From Leptospira kobayashii (GTDB lineage: Bacteria; Spirochaetota; Leptospiria; Leptospirales; Leptospiraceae), in assembly GCF_003114835.2 (NCBI RefSeq), contig NZ_AP025029.1, positions 186,001 to 250,000 of the forward strand: 64,000 nt of DNA, given 5' to 3'. The notes under the pieces were generated by a model. The model was not told the DNA's origin. It searched no databases and worked only from the letters and a program-made list of their open reading frames with translations. Positions 33,567-41,849 of the stretch are shown here, piece by piece. The translations under genes were made by a program, and so were the position numbers. Numbering within the stretch: position 1 is the stretch's first letter; every line of letters begins with the position of its first letter.

Positions 33567-33980
33567 ATGAAGATTAAACTCAAACGAGTGGGTACTCCCT
33601 ATGTTTTGGAAACAGAAAACGAAACGGGAAACAAAATCACAATCGATGCTTCTCCCGAAATCGGAGGTTCCAACAGAGGACCAAGACCTATGGAATTACT
33701 CATTATGGGCCTTGCAGGCTGCAGTAGCATTGATGTGATTATGATCTTGCAAAAACATAAGATAGAAATCGCAGACTACTCCGTAGAAGTGGATGCGGAA
33801 AGGGAAAAAGTAGACCAGGTTTCCTTATTCAGCAAAATTCACATGAAATTCAAAGTGAAGGGTGCTTTTGAAACGGAACAAGTCAAAAGAGCCATCGACT
33901 TGAGCCTGGAAAAATACTGCTCCGTAGCAAAGACTTTGGAAAAAACCGCAAGCATCACATACGAATTCGAAATCGTCTAA
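33567..33980 (+). CDS. OsmC/Ohr-family protein
   Basis: The 137-residue protein has the OsmC fold, with the first catalytic Cys52 in GLAGCSSIDV on the central helix and the second, Cys118, in LEKYCSVAKTL. The segment GGSNRGPRPMELLIMGLAGC is typical of the YhfA-like OsmC branch. The pair of Cys reduces organic hydroperoxides in this family, though some members have other roles. It has an own start after the terminator at 33492, so it is probably expressed separately from the peroxiredoxin but belongs to the same oxidative-stress group. Confidence 0.9.
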   Translation: MKIKLKRVGTPYVLETENETGNKITIDASPEIGGSNRGPRPMELLIMGLAGCSSIDVIMILQKHKIEIADYSVEVDAEREKVDQVSLFSKIHMKFKVKGAFETEQVKRAIDLSLEKYCSVAKTLEKTASITYEFEIV

Positions 33981-33986
33981 CGAACA

Positions 33987-34748
33987 TTATTTTTGCTCGT
34001 TCAATTTCCAACTATAGTCATTGTATTCAATCAGGGCGTCCGCTCTGATTTTGTCTTTAAATCCATCCTGCAGAAATTCGATCAAAGTCGATTTTTTGGT
34101 AAAGTCATCTTTAAACCAATTGAATATCTGACTGAGCTTCAAAAGATTTTTAGTTTTATCATAAGAGTTTTTCGTTGGGTTTTGTAAAAAGCTCAACTTT
34201 GCATCTTGCAATTGGGATTCCAAATTCTTTTCTATAAAAGCTTCCGAACGTAAGCTCGGGCAACCGATAGAAGCACATACGATTGCAAAATGAATTCTAG
34301 GTTCTTTAAAATCCTTTCTCAATTTTTCGTGTTCGATCCAATCCAAGGTTCTTGTTTGGCCTAATAATTGAAAAAATTCTTTTTTCCAAGGAGTTCCCCT
34401 CGCCAAGTTCAAAGAGGAAAAGGGAGATCCTATTTCCGTTATACTTTTGAGGGGATAATGGTCCAAAATCAAACGAACTGTAAATGCGTTGTATGCATTG
34501 ATTAGAAAAGCAAGTTTTGCCTGAGTATTGAATTTAGAATAATCGGTTTCCGGCAATTTGGAAAGAGAGTCCAAATAAGAGTTTAATACCTGCGAATCCT
34601 GTTGAAACCCTTTGTAATTTACAAGGCCACCCGAGACATGTTTCTTTAAAAGTGTATCCCAAGTCTTATGCGATTGGTCGAAGTCCTCGGCAACTAACAG
34701 AGGAGATATGAAAAAAAAGCCGATGATACAAACTAGTCTAAGGATCAT
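33987..34748 (-). CDS. DUF547 secreted protein
   Basis: The 253-residue protein has a signal peptide (residues 1-20, ending LLVAE) and the DUF547 signature. This comprises NTQAKLAFLINAYNAFTVRLILDHYPLKSI, then TRTLDWIEHEKLRKDF and RIHFAIVCASIGCPSLR, with the Cys-x-x-x-x-x-Cys of the last segment. DUF547 has a transglutaminase/papain-like look in some analyses, but its function is not established. It is convergent with the OsmC-like gene, six bases away. A stretch of about 110 bases with no gene separates it from the esterase gene. Confidence 0.85.
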   Translation of the reverse strand: MILRLVCIIGFFFISPLLVAEDFDQSHKTWDTLLKKHVSGGLVNYKGFQQDSQVLNSYLDSLSKLPETDYSKFNTQAKLAFLINAYNAFTVRLILDHYPLKSITEIGSPFSSLNLARGTPWKKEFFQLLGQTRTLDWIEHEKLRKDFKEPRIHFAIVCASIGCPSLRSEAFIEKNLESQLQDAKLSFLQNPTKNSYDKTKNLLKLSQIFNWFKDDFTKKSTLIEFLQDGFKDKIRADALIEYNDYSWKLNEQK

Positions 34749-34858
34749 ATGTTAAACCGCCTTCCAAATTCTCCTTTGAGAAATCTCTTAAGCAAGCTTT
34801 TTCCAGATCCGAATCCCCGGAAATTGCCACCGAAAGAGATAACTCCCGTCACTTCCGA

Positions 34859-35563
34859 CTAAGAGAGACTATTCAGATAACGGCTCATTCCCTGGATTGC
34901 CACTTGAGGTATTTCGTGTCCTCCCGGAAAACCGATAAACTCGCCTAACAGGCCTGCATCTCTTAGAAGTTTTTCCAATCTTTTGGCGTTTTTAAAACCC
35001 AATACCGGATCGGATTCTCCGTGAGTTTGGAAAAAACGGAGGTTTGCCTTTTTGGGAGCAAGACTTTGCCAGATATCCTCTTTGATTAAAGTTCCGGAAA
35101 GAAGCATCAAACCGTGAGGAGTCGATTCATTCACCAAGCTTATATCAGTTGCGAGCATCGCTCCCTGGGAAAATCCTCCCAAAATCAACTGGTTCCATGG
35201 AACACCGGATGCTTGAATCATTAAGAGAGCCGCTTGCCTTGCCACATCCAATCCTTCCGGATTGCGATGGGTAAAATAATACGCATCTCTATTTTGCATG
35301 GCTTCTTGCAAAGCCTGCATATCAATAGGAAACCAAGCCCTGCCATCATAACCCGGCATGATGGGAATCTTTAAATGACCTTGCGGAAAAATCCAATTGA
35401 ACTTTTGATCCGTGGCAAGAACCTCGTGGATAGGATAAAGATCGAACGCACTTGCCCCATACCCGTGAAACAAAATGATTGTAGGAGCATCCGGGTCACC
35501 TGACACCCGTAAAACCTGCAACGGCCCTAACGTTTCCAATTGATCTTCCATATCGTCTAACAT
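34859..35563 (-). CDS. alpha/beta hydrolase, phospholipase/carboxylesterase family
   Basis: The 234-residue protein has an oxyanion region LFHGYGASAFDLYP and the nucleophile elbow GGFSQGAMLA, the standard of the carboxylesterase/thioesterase group (YpfH/EstB-like). Asp in GESDPVLGF and His in GGHEIPQ complete the triad. It is cytoplasmic and has no signal peptide. AGGA stands about nine bases before the ATG. It begins ten bases after the dinB stop, so the two are likely one operon, although the functions are unrelated. Its natural ester is unknown. Confidence 0.9.
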   Translation of the reverse strand: MLDDMEDQLETLGPLQVLRVSGDPDAPTIILFHGYGASAFDLYPIHEVLATDQKFNWIFPQGHLKIPIMPGYDGRAWFPIDMQALQEAMQNRDAYYFTHRNPEGLDVARQAALLMIQASGVPWNQLILGGFSQGAMLATDISLVNESTPHGLMLLSGTLIKEDIWQSLAPKKANLRFFQTHGESDPVLGFKNAKRLEKLLRDAGLLGEFIGFPGGHEIPQVAIQGMSRYLNSLS

Positions 35564-35573
35564 AGAATTATTC

Positions 35574-36656
35574 CTAAAATAATTTTAACTGCCCGTCGTC
35601 AATTTCCAAATCGTTATTTCCATTCAAATTGGAAATTGAAATTCCGATCAAACGAACTTTCTTCGGCTGTCCTGGAGACTCTTTCCATAAACTAGCAAGT
35701 AATGACGAAGATTGTTCCAATAGATCGGAAGCCAAGAATAAAACTCTCTCCGATGTGATGCTCCTGGAAACATTGGTGAAATCCGCATATTTGATTTTTA
35801 AAGTCAGAGTTTTGCCCTTTTTATCTTTCTTTTCCAAACGCCTCGCGGTTTCTTTTGAAATTCCATCCAGAACAGTATATAAAAAATTAAAATCATCCGA
35901 ATCCTTTTCAAAAGTGGTTTCCACACCTATTGACTTCGGGTCACGGTAAGGGACAACCGGTCTGTCATCCAAACCTCTTGCCATATAAAAATAGCTTCTG
36001 CCCATTTTACCGAAATGGGAAATCAATTCTTCCTCTTTGAGAGTTAACAAATCCTTTCCGAACTGCAAACCCATACTTTGCATCTTTTCAAAAGTTTTTT
36101 TACCGATTCCGTGAAACTTGGAAAGACTTAAGTTCGCTAAAAATGTTCCTGCATCTTCGGGCAGAATCACGGCCAAACCGTTCGGTTTGTTTTTTTCGGA
36201 TGCCATCTTCGCAAGAAATTTATTGGAAGAAACCCCAGCAGAGCATGTAAGATCTGTTTTGTGGAAAACTTTTTCCCGGATTTCTTTTGCGACTGTTGTG
36301 GCATGAGGAATGTTTTTTTTATTTTCAGTCACATCCAGATACGCTTCATCCAAAGATAAGGGTTCGATTAAGTCGGTATATTCGGAAAAAATTTCCCTAA
36401 TCTCGTAAGATACTTTTCTATAAGCATCAAACCTAGGAGGTGTAAAAATCGCTTCAGGACAAAGTTTGAACGCCTGGTAACAAGGCATAGCCGATCGGAT
36501 TCCGAATTTTCTCGCTTCGTAACTCGCAGCACAAACCACTGCCCTGGAATTCGGCGGTCCTCCCACTACTACGGGAAGTCCCTTCCATTCTTTTTTATCT
36601 CTTTGTTCAACGGAAGCGTAAAATGCATCCATATCGATATGGATAATTTTTCTCAC
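35574..36656 (-). CDS. dinB: DNA polymerase IV (Y family)
   Basis: The 360-residue protein has the Y-family signatures IHIDMDAFYASVEQRD at the N-terminus and SLDEAYLDVT with the catalytic acidic pair, and GVSSNKFLAKMASEKNKPNG in the palm. The helix-hairpin-helix segment FHGIGKKTFEKMQSMG and the little-finger domain follow. It carries out error-prone translesion synthesis. The start is GTG at 36656. The last residues (LKLF) resemble a beta-clamp binding motif. No LexA-like box was recognised upstream. It is followed by the esterase gene ten bases away. Confidence 0.93.
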   Translation of the reverse strand: MRKIIHIDMDAFYASVEQRDKKEWKGLPVVVGGPPNSRAVVCAASYEARKFGIRSAMPCYQAFKLCPEAIFTPPRFDAYRKVSYEIREIFSEYTDLIEPLSLDEAYLDVTENKKNIPHATTVAKEIREKVFHKTDLTCSAGVSSNKFLAKMASEKNKPNGLAVILPEDAGTFLANLSLSKFHGIGKKTFEKMQSMGLQFGKDLLTLKEEELISHFGKMGRSYFYMARGLDDRPVVPYRDPKSIGVETTFEKDSDDFNFLYTVLDGISKETARRLEKKDKKGKTLTLKIKYADFTNVSRSITSERVLFLASDLLEQSSSLLASLWKESPGQPKKVRLIGISISNLNGNNDLEIDDGQLKLF

Positions 36657-36738
36657 TTTTCCAACTTATCCCACTCTCTTGATTATTCACTCAAAAAAAT
36701 CTTGCCAAAATATTTTTAATGACTGAAGATTTCGAGAA

Positions 36739-37866
36739 GTGAAACAAACGAGTTCCAAGATTCTGGTCGTAGATGATAACGAGACCAATGTCGAAATCAT
36801 CACCCATATACTTCTGAAACAAAACTACGAAGTCGCAGTGGCGTATGACGGTGAGTATGCGATAGAACTCGCGGAAGCTCTCGAACTGGATCTTATTCTT
36901 TTGGACATACTGTTGCCGGGGATCAGCGGTTTGGACGTCGCCAAAAAACTCCAATCACAGGAAAAAACCAAAAACATACCCATCCTTTTTTTATCCGCAC
37001 TGAATGAAACAAAGGATATAGTTTTAGGTCTCGAAACAGGTGCAGTCGATTATATTACCAAACCTTTCCAAGAAGCGGAAATTCTCGCGAGAATCCAAAC
37101 TCATATCAAAATCAAACAATTGGAGAAAGAAAGGATCAATCTTCTGCATTCGATTCATAAAGATCTGGAGCTTGCCAGATCCAACCAACAAAACCTTGTT
37201 AGTTTCCACTTCCCTCCTTCCAAAGATTACAAGATCTATTCGTCTTACAGACCGATGGATCTGGTAGGCGGCGATTTGATTACGTATGACCTGCTTCCTT
37301 CCGGAGATCTGGATATTCTTTTCGGCGATGTAACCGGTCACGGAATTGCCGCCGCAATGGTTTCCCTTATGGCGATCATCACCTTTAAAACCATGAATAA
37401 AGCGTTTCTTTCACCTAGCGAATGTTTATATTGGATACACAATACTCTTAGTCCGATGATCAATACTCATTTTATCAGCGGCATTTACCTGAGATACAAC
37501 GCTCAAAATAAACTTTTATCCTACTCAATGGCAGGACATCATGCCATGGTACTAATTCGGGGGAATGAGCTCATCAAACTAGGTACCAAAGGTTTTTGTC
37601 TTATGATGTTTCCACAACTGATGACCGACAATAATGAAATATTTTTACAGGAAAAAGACAGATTGTTTTTGTTTTCGGACGGAATGTTCGAAGTTCCGAA
37701 TGCCGCTGAGGAATATTTGGGAGAATTAGCATTTTACGATATGGTTCAGAACTCTTTGGAATTGAGAGGCCCTTCGTTCTTGGATTCGTTGCAAGACCAG
37801 GTTTTGGAATATTCAAACGGAGCTATTGCCGATGATATGACAATGTTGGTGATCGAACTGGAATGA
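36739..37866 (+). CDS. response regulator with PP2C (RsbU/SpoIIE) phosphatase output
   Basis: The 375-residue protein has a receiver domain (about 5-122) with acidic pocket Asp12/Asp13, phospho-acceptor Asp56 in LLDILLPG, and TKPF near the end. A short linker leads to a PP2C-type phosphatase (about 165-375) with GGDLITYDLL, FGDVTGHGIAAAM and a C-terminal DDMTMLVIEL. Phosphorylation of Asp56 should switch the phosphatase, which would act on a STAS-type protein. The start is GTG. It overlaps the downstream histidine kinase gene by four bases (ATGA at 37863-37866), which makes that kinase its probable partner. Confidence 0.9.
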   Translation: MKQTSSKILVVDDNETNVEIITHILLKQNYEVAVAYDGEYAIELAEALELDLILLDILLPGISGLDVAKKLQSQEKTKNIPILFLSALNETKDIVLGLETGAVDYITKPFQEAEILARIQTHIKIKQLEKERINLLHSIHKDLELARSNQQNLVSFHFPPSKDYKIYSSYRPMDLVGGDLITYDLLPSGDLDILFGDVTGHGIAAAMVSLMAIITFKTMNKAFLSPSECLYWIHNTLSPMINTHFISGIYLRYNAQNKLLSYSMAGHHAMVLIRGNELIKLGTKGFCLMMFPQLMTDNNEIFLQEKDRLFLFSDGMFEVPNAAEEYLGELAFYDMVQNSLELRGPSFLDSLQDQVLEYSNGAIADDMTMLVIELE

Positions 37867-39857
37867 TTTTTCTGCCTTTGGTTTACATATCGATTTTTTT
37901 CTTCTTAGTAAGTATTTATTATTTCATCAGATTCAGAAAGGAAAAAAAATTAAGAATCCTTCTGTTCGAAAAGAACATCGACAAATCAACCGAAATTGAA
38001 CGGGTGTTAATCGAGAAAGAAAAACAATACCAGGATATTTACGATACTGCCAACTCGATCATCATCCGCTGGAATCCCAATTTTATCATCCATTCCATCA
38101 ATCCTTACGCGGAAGAATTTTTCGGGGTCAAAAGATATCTGATAGAAGGCAAAGATCTGGTCATCGATCTCTTTAACATCAAACCCGAAGACGTCAATGT
38201 GATGAAATCCCAACTTTGGAACATCTTTCATCTTCCGGAACAATTCATTCGGCAGGAATACGATGTTTTTCTTCCCAATCAGGATAGAAGAACAATCAGT
38301 TGGTCCAATCGGATTTTAAAAGACTCCTACGGATATCCGTTTCAAGTTTTATCAATAGGAAACGATATCACGAATAGGAAACTTGCAGAAGAAAATCTGC
38401 TTAAATCTTACGAAAGAATATTGGATCTTTATAATAACGCTCCTTGCGGATACCATTCTCAGGATTCGGAAGGAATGATCGTATCCATCAATGATACTGA
38501 GCTCGAGTGGCTCGGTTATTCCAGAGAAGAAGTCATCGGTAAGATGAAATTCGAATCCATTCTCACGGATAAAAGCAAATCCCGGTACTATTCCATCTAT
38601 GAAGATTTTAAAATAGAAGGTTCCGTTCAGGATATCGAATACGAATACATCCGCAAAGACGGTACTATTTTCATCGTTAGTTTAAACTCGACCGCATCTT
38701 ACGATAAAGATGGAAACTTCACAATCAGCAGGGCGACAATTTTCGATATAACGGAAAGAAAAAGAGCCGAACAGAAGTTAAATGAATATTCTCAAATGAT
38801 TGAACACCAAAATCTGGAATTGCAAAAAGCAGTGGAGGAAGCGAATTTTGCAACCAAATCAAAATCCATTTTCTTTTCCAAAATCACACATGAATTAAGG
38901 ACTCCCCTTCATGCAGTGATAGGTTTCTCCCAGATTTTGGAAAAGGATCCCAATCTTCCGACTCATCTGAAGGGTTATGTACATTCATTGTATGAAAACG
39001 GAGTCCATCTTTTGGGAATGATCAATGACATACTGGATCTTTCCAAAATAGAAGCGGGGAAAATGACCGAATCCAAAGAAACATTTTCTTTGGTTCAGCT
39101 TTGGGACAATTTATTCTCCATGTTTGCCTATCGTTTTTTGGAAAAAGGACTTGGTTTTTATTTGGAAGACCCAAAAACGATTTTAGGCAAATACTACGAC
39201 GGTGATATCCAGAAAATTCGCCAAATACTCGTTAACTTTCTTGGGAATTCCCTTAAATTCACCGAATCGGGTGAAATCAAACTCAGTATATCCATCCAGG
39301 AAGGAAAAGACCCGCAGGCTCTTGATTTGGTTCATTTTTCCGTGACGGATACCGGAATAGGAGTTCCTGAAAACCAATTGGGTTTAATCTTTGAAGCATT
39401 TCAACAAACGGAACAAGGATCATCTTACAAAGAAGGAACAGGCCTCGGTCTCGCCATATCACATCAATTAGTTGAGTTTTTGGGCGGAACGATCGGAGTT
39501 ACAAGCGAACAAAACAAAGGGTCTGTTTTTTCTTTTAAAATCCCTCTCAGAAGAATCAGAATCAACGAAGATGCCGAATTACCTTCGAGAACAATCGGAC
39601 CTACGAATTCCAACGATCTGAAACCGATCAAGCAGGAAGAACCTAATGAAAATAATGCGATTCTTGCTTATATAAAAAATCTTCCGGAAGACCGACAAAA
39701 GGAAATTTTGCATCTGATACGCATCCAAGACTATTCCAAATTGATCTTGGTTCTGGAAGATGATCTTTCCGATTGGGAAGGCAAGGATATTCTGATAGAA
39801 AAGGCGAAAGATAGAAAATTCAAATTTCTGATCGATTTTATCCAATCAATCAACTAA
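37863..39857 (+). CDS. PAS-PAS sensor histidine kinase
   Basis: The 664-residue protein has an N-terminal membrane helix (about 3-22), a PAS domain (about 55-175), a second PAS (about 185-305), a coiled linker and a HisKA domain with His343 in ITHELRTPLHAV. The HATPase domain follows, with NFLGNSLKFTESG, VTDTGIGVP and GTGLGLAI. A C-terminal tail of about 85 residues (from 575) has no recognised domain; it is helical and acidic and may bind a partner. It is coupled by overlap to the receiver-PP2C gene and should phosphorylate it. The signal is unknown; no haem or flavin motif is evident in the PAS domains. Confidence 0.9.
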   Translation: MIFLPLVYISIFFFLVSIYYFIRFRKEKKLRILLFEKNIDKSTEIERVLIEKEKQYQDIYDTANSIIIRWNPNFIIHSINPYAEEFFGVKRYLIEGKDLVIDLFNIKPEDVNVMKSQLWNIFHLPEQFIRQEYDVFLPNQDRRTISWSNRILKDSYGYPFQVLSIGNDITNRKLAEENLLKSYERILDLYNNAPCGYHSQDSEGMIVSINDTELEWLGYSREEVIGKMKFESILTDKSKSRYYSIYEDFKIEGSVQDIEYEYIRKDGTIFIVSLNSTASYDKDGNFTISRATIFDITERKRAEQKLNEYSQMIEHQNLELQKAVEEANFATKSKSIFFSKITHELRTPLHAVIGFSQILEKDPNLPTHLKGYVHSLYENGVHLLGMINDILDLSKIEAGKMTESKETFSLVQLWDNLFSMFAYRFLEKGLGFYLEDPKTILGKYYDGDIQKIRQILVNFLGNSLKFTESGEIKLSISIQEGKDPQALDLVHFSVTDTGIGVPENQLGLIFEAFQQTEQGSSYKEGTGLGLAISHQLVEFLGGTIGVTSEQNKGSVFSFKIPLRRIRINEDAELPSRTIGPTNSNDLKPIKQEEPNENNAILAYIKNLPEDRQKEILHLIRIQDYSKLILVLEDDLSDWEGKDILIEKAKDRKFKFLIDFIQSIN

Positions 39858-39863
39858 CGAATA

Positions 39864-40268
39864 TTATTTTTGTAGTTTGGTAGCGATTTCGATCTGGTTG
39901 ATATTTTTATTTTTCAACCGATTGACGATTTCAAAAAAATCACCGAAGGCGGAAGATTTATCGATTTCCAGGATCACCTTTGAAGCAGAAGTAATACCTT
40001 TTCCCGATTGAATCGCCAGGATCAATTCCTCTTTTGTTTTGGCAGCCCCATTCCAATACCACTGCCCATTCGAATCCAAAGACAATACAATTTGCGAATC
40101 AAAATCACCCACTCTGCTGTTTTCCGATTTAGGCAAATCCAATTCCACATAAGATTTGGTTTCGGTAAATCGAACCGATACCATCAGAAAAATCAAAAGA
40201 ATAAACAGAACATCGATTAAACTGCTGATATCTATTTGTTTTCTTTTACGAATCCGTTTCAGCTTCAT
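39864..40268 (-). CDS. ExbD/TolR-type biopolymer transport protein
   Basis: The 134-residue protein has a basic N-terminus (KLKRIRKRK), a single membrane helix starting at IDISSLIDVLFILLIFLMV with the essential Asp in the helix, and a periplasmic domain of about 95 residues. It is the proton-channel partner of ExbB and starts four bases after the exbB stop. No tonB gene or TonB-dependent receptor lies in this window, so whether it serves TonB, Tol or a different energised system is undetermined. Confidence 0.88.
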   Translation of the reverse strand: MKLKRIRKRKQIDISSLIDVLFILLIFLMVSVRFTETKSYVELDLPKSENSRVGDFDSQIVLSLDSNGQWYWNGAAKTKEELILAIQSGKGITSASKVILEIDKSSAFGDFFEIVNRLKNKNINQIEIATKLQK

Positions 40269-40272
40269 CTAT

Positions 40273-40728
40273 TTAAAGGTCTATTTTCTTTTGAAAATAA
40301 ACTTCGTTTGTTTTTTGCAATAAGGTTTCTAAAATCTGATGAAACAAAAGGGAAGGAATCGCAACTCCCAATCCGAAAATCGTAGTGACCAAAGCGTCTT
40401 TAATCCCGCCCGCAAGTACGTCAATGGTCGCTTTGCCGGCAGACTGCATCTCGGCAAAAGAAGTATAGATACCCATCACAGTACCCAAAAGCCCGAGCAA
40501 CATGGAAATGGAAGCCAAGGAAGGAAGCCAGTCTAACACCCGCTCTATGGAAGAACCGATCAGATCGTATTCTTCTTCTTTAGGCAAAACCGTGCCCTCC
40601 TGTTTCAAAAATTTGGAAAGTTTGAGAATGCGGGACAGGGAATAAAGAAAAATAGCAGCGGAAGAAATGGAAAAACTGCATAAAATAAATAAAATGAAAT
40701 TTGCCGTCTCAGAAAAAGACCAATTCAT
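40273..40728 (-). CDS. ExbB/TolQ/MotA-type proton channel protein
   Basis: The 151-residue protein has three membrane helices (about 8-30, 70-95, 108-135). The third contains the MotA/TolQ/ExbB signature around GGIKDALVTTIFGLGVAIPSLL, and the second loop includes LGLLGTVMGIYTSF. It is short for the family. It would form the pentameric channel for the ExbD protein made from the next gene. Its start codon overlaps that of the divergent ubiE frame (CATG at 40726-40729). Confidence 0.88.
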   Translation of the reverse strand: MNWSFSETANFILFILCSFSISSAAIFLYSLSRILKLSKFLKQEGTVLPKEEEYDLIGSSIERVLDWLPSLASISMLLGLLGTVMGIYTSFAEMQSAGKATIDVLAGGIKDALVTTIFGLGVAIPSLLFHQILETLLQKTNEVYFQKKIDL

Positions 40729-41470
40729 GGAAGAAACAACCCCTATGAACCAATACGAACTCCCCTCTCCAGAAAAGAAACCGGAATATGTAAAATCGAA
40801 TTTCGATCATATTGCGAAAGCCTATGATAGATTCAATGATTGGAATAGTTTTTTTCTCCATAGATCCTGGAAGAACTGGGTCGTAAAGGAAGCTCTCAAA
40901 GAATCTTCCGATCCGAAAATCGCAGTCGATCTTTGTTGCGGGACGGGAGACATTACAGCTCGACTATCGCGAGTTAAATCATTTCAATCCGTGACAGGTA
41001 TTGATTTTTCCGAGAATATGCTTTCTTATGCAAAAACCAAACTGATTCTCGACAACCGTGTCAAACTTCAAGTGGGTGATGCAATGAACTTGAAGTCCTT
41101 AAAAAATGATTCGGTAGATATTCTTACAATGGGTTTCGGATTACGCAATGTATCCGATCTGAAAAAATGTTTATCGGAAATCAAAAGGGTTCTGAAACCG
41201 GGAGGAGTCTTTGTCAATTTGGATGTAGGAAGAGTCAGACCCAAATTTTTAAAGTATTTCGCCGATTTTTATTTTTTCAAAATCGTTCCTATTTTCGGGT
41301 ATTTGCTGTACGGAAGCAAACATGAAATGTTCGATTACCTTCCTCATTCCGCAAAATCCTATCCCGATCAGGAAAATTTAAAAAAAATATTAGAAGAGCT
41401 TGGATTTCATTCCGTTCGATTTACTAATTTTGTATTCGGAAATGCAGTCGGGCATGTAGCGAAAAAATAA
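40727..41470 (+). CDS. ubiE: UbiE/MenG-type quinone methyltransferase
   Basis: The protein has the class I methyltransferase SAM motif AVDLCCGTGDITARL, the UbiE-specific N-terminus VKSNFDHIAKAYDRFNDWNS, and the motif DILTMGFGLRNVSDLKKCL followed by RVLKPGGVFVNLD. It methylates demethylmenaquinone (or the ubiquinone precursor) in respiratory quinone biosynthesis; leptospires use menaquinone, so that is the likely substrate. The frame is open to 40667. ATG 40727 is given, but ATG 40745, with GGAAG eleven bases before it, fits family length equally well. It is divergent from exbB with overlapping start codons. Confidence 0.9.
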   Translation: MEETTPMNQYELPSPEKKPEYVKSNFDHIAKAYDRFNDWNSFFLHRSWKNWVVKEALKESSDPKIAVDLCCGTGDITARLSRVKSFQSVTGIDFSENMLSYAKTKLILDNRVKLQVGDAMNLKSLKNDSVDILTMGFGLRNVSDLKKCLSEIKRVLKPGGVFVNLDVGRVRPKFLKYFADFYFFKIVPIFGYLLYGSKHEMFDYLPHSAKSYPDQENLKKILEELGFHSVRFTNFVFGNAVGHVAKK

Positions 41471-41849
41471 AACTCCGATGAACGTTTAAATAAGACAATT
41501 CTGCTTCATTTATGTCATTGCAAGTTTCTCATAAGGGAAACAGCTAATGAATTCATTCTTTTGGGAAAAAAAATTTAGTACGAATACGCAAAAGAAATGT
41601 CAAAACTGACAGACGATAGATGGACATAATGGATAATTACAGTTCCAAATTTAATTTATGTTAGATGGCACAAAGGAAAAACGATCACGGTTTCTATCAT
41701 ATCTGCAATACATATGCTATTTTTTTACAATTTGAATTTTTGTCCTTTTTTTCATGATTCCCCTTGATTTTTATCCAAAAATCTGCGATCTTGTAATTAG
41801 GCAATAAATTACGATTGTATTTTATGTCGCGTCCCATGCGAGGATCACC
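41471..41849. other. 379-bp intergenic region before the LruC pair
   Basis: No gene is seen. The sequence is AT-rich and includes a short dyad TGTCA-AAAC-TGACA (41598-41611) and poorly matched promoter boxes (TTGATT at 41764-41769, TTGTAA at 41791-41796) before the first lipoprotein. An AGGA-like site (GCGAGGATCACC) precedes the ATG. It is long enough to hold regulated promoters or a small RNA, which I cannot support from the sequence. Confidence 0.5.
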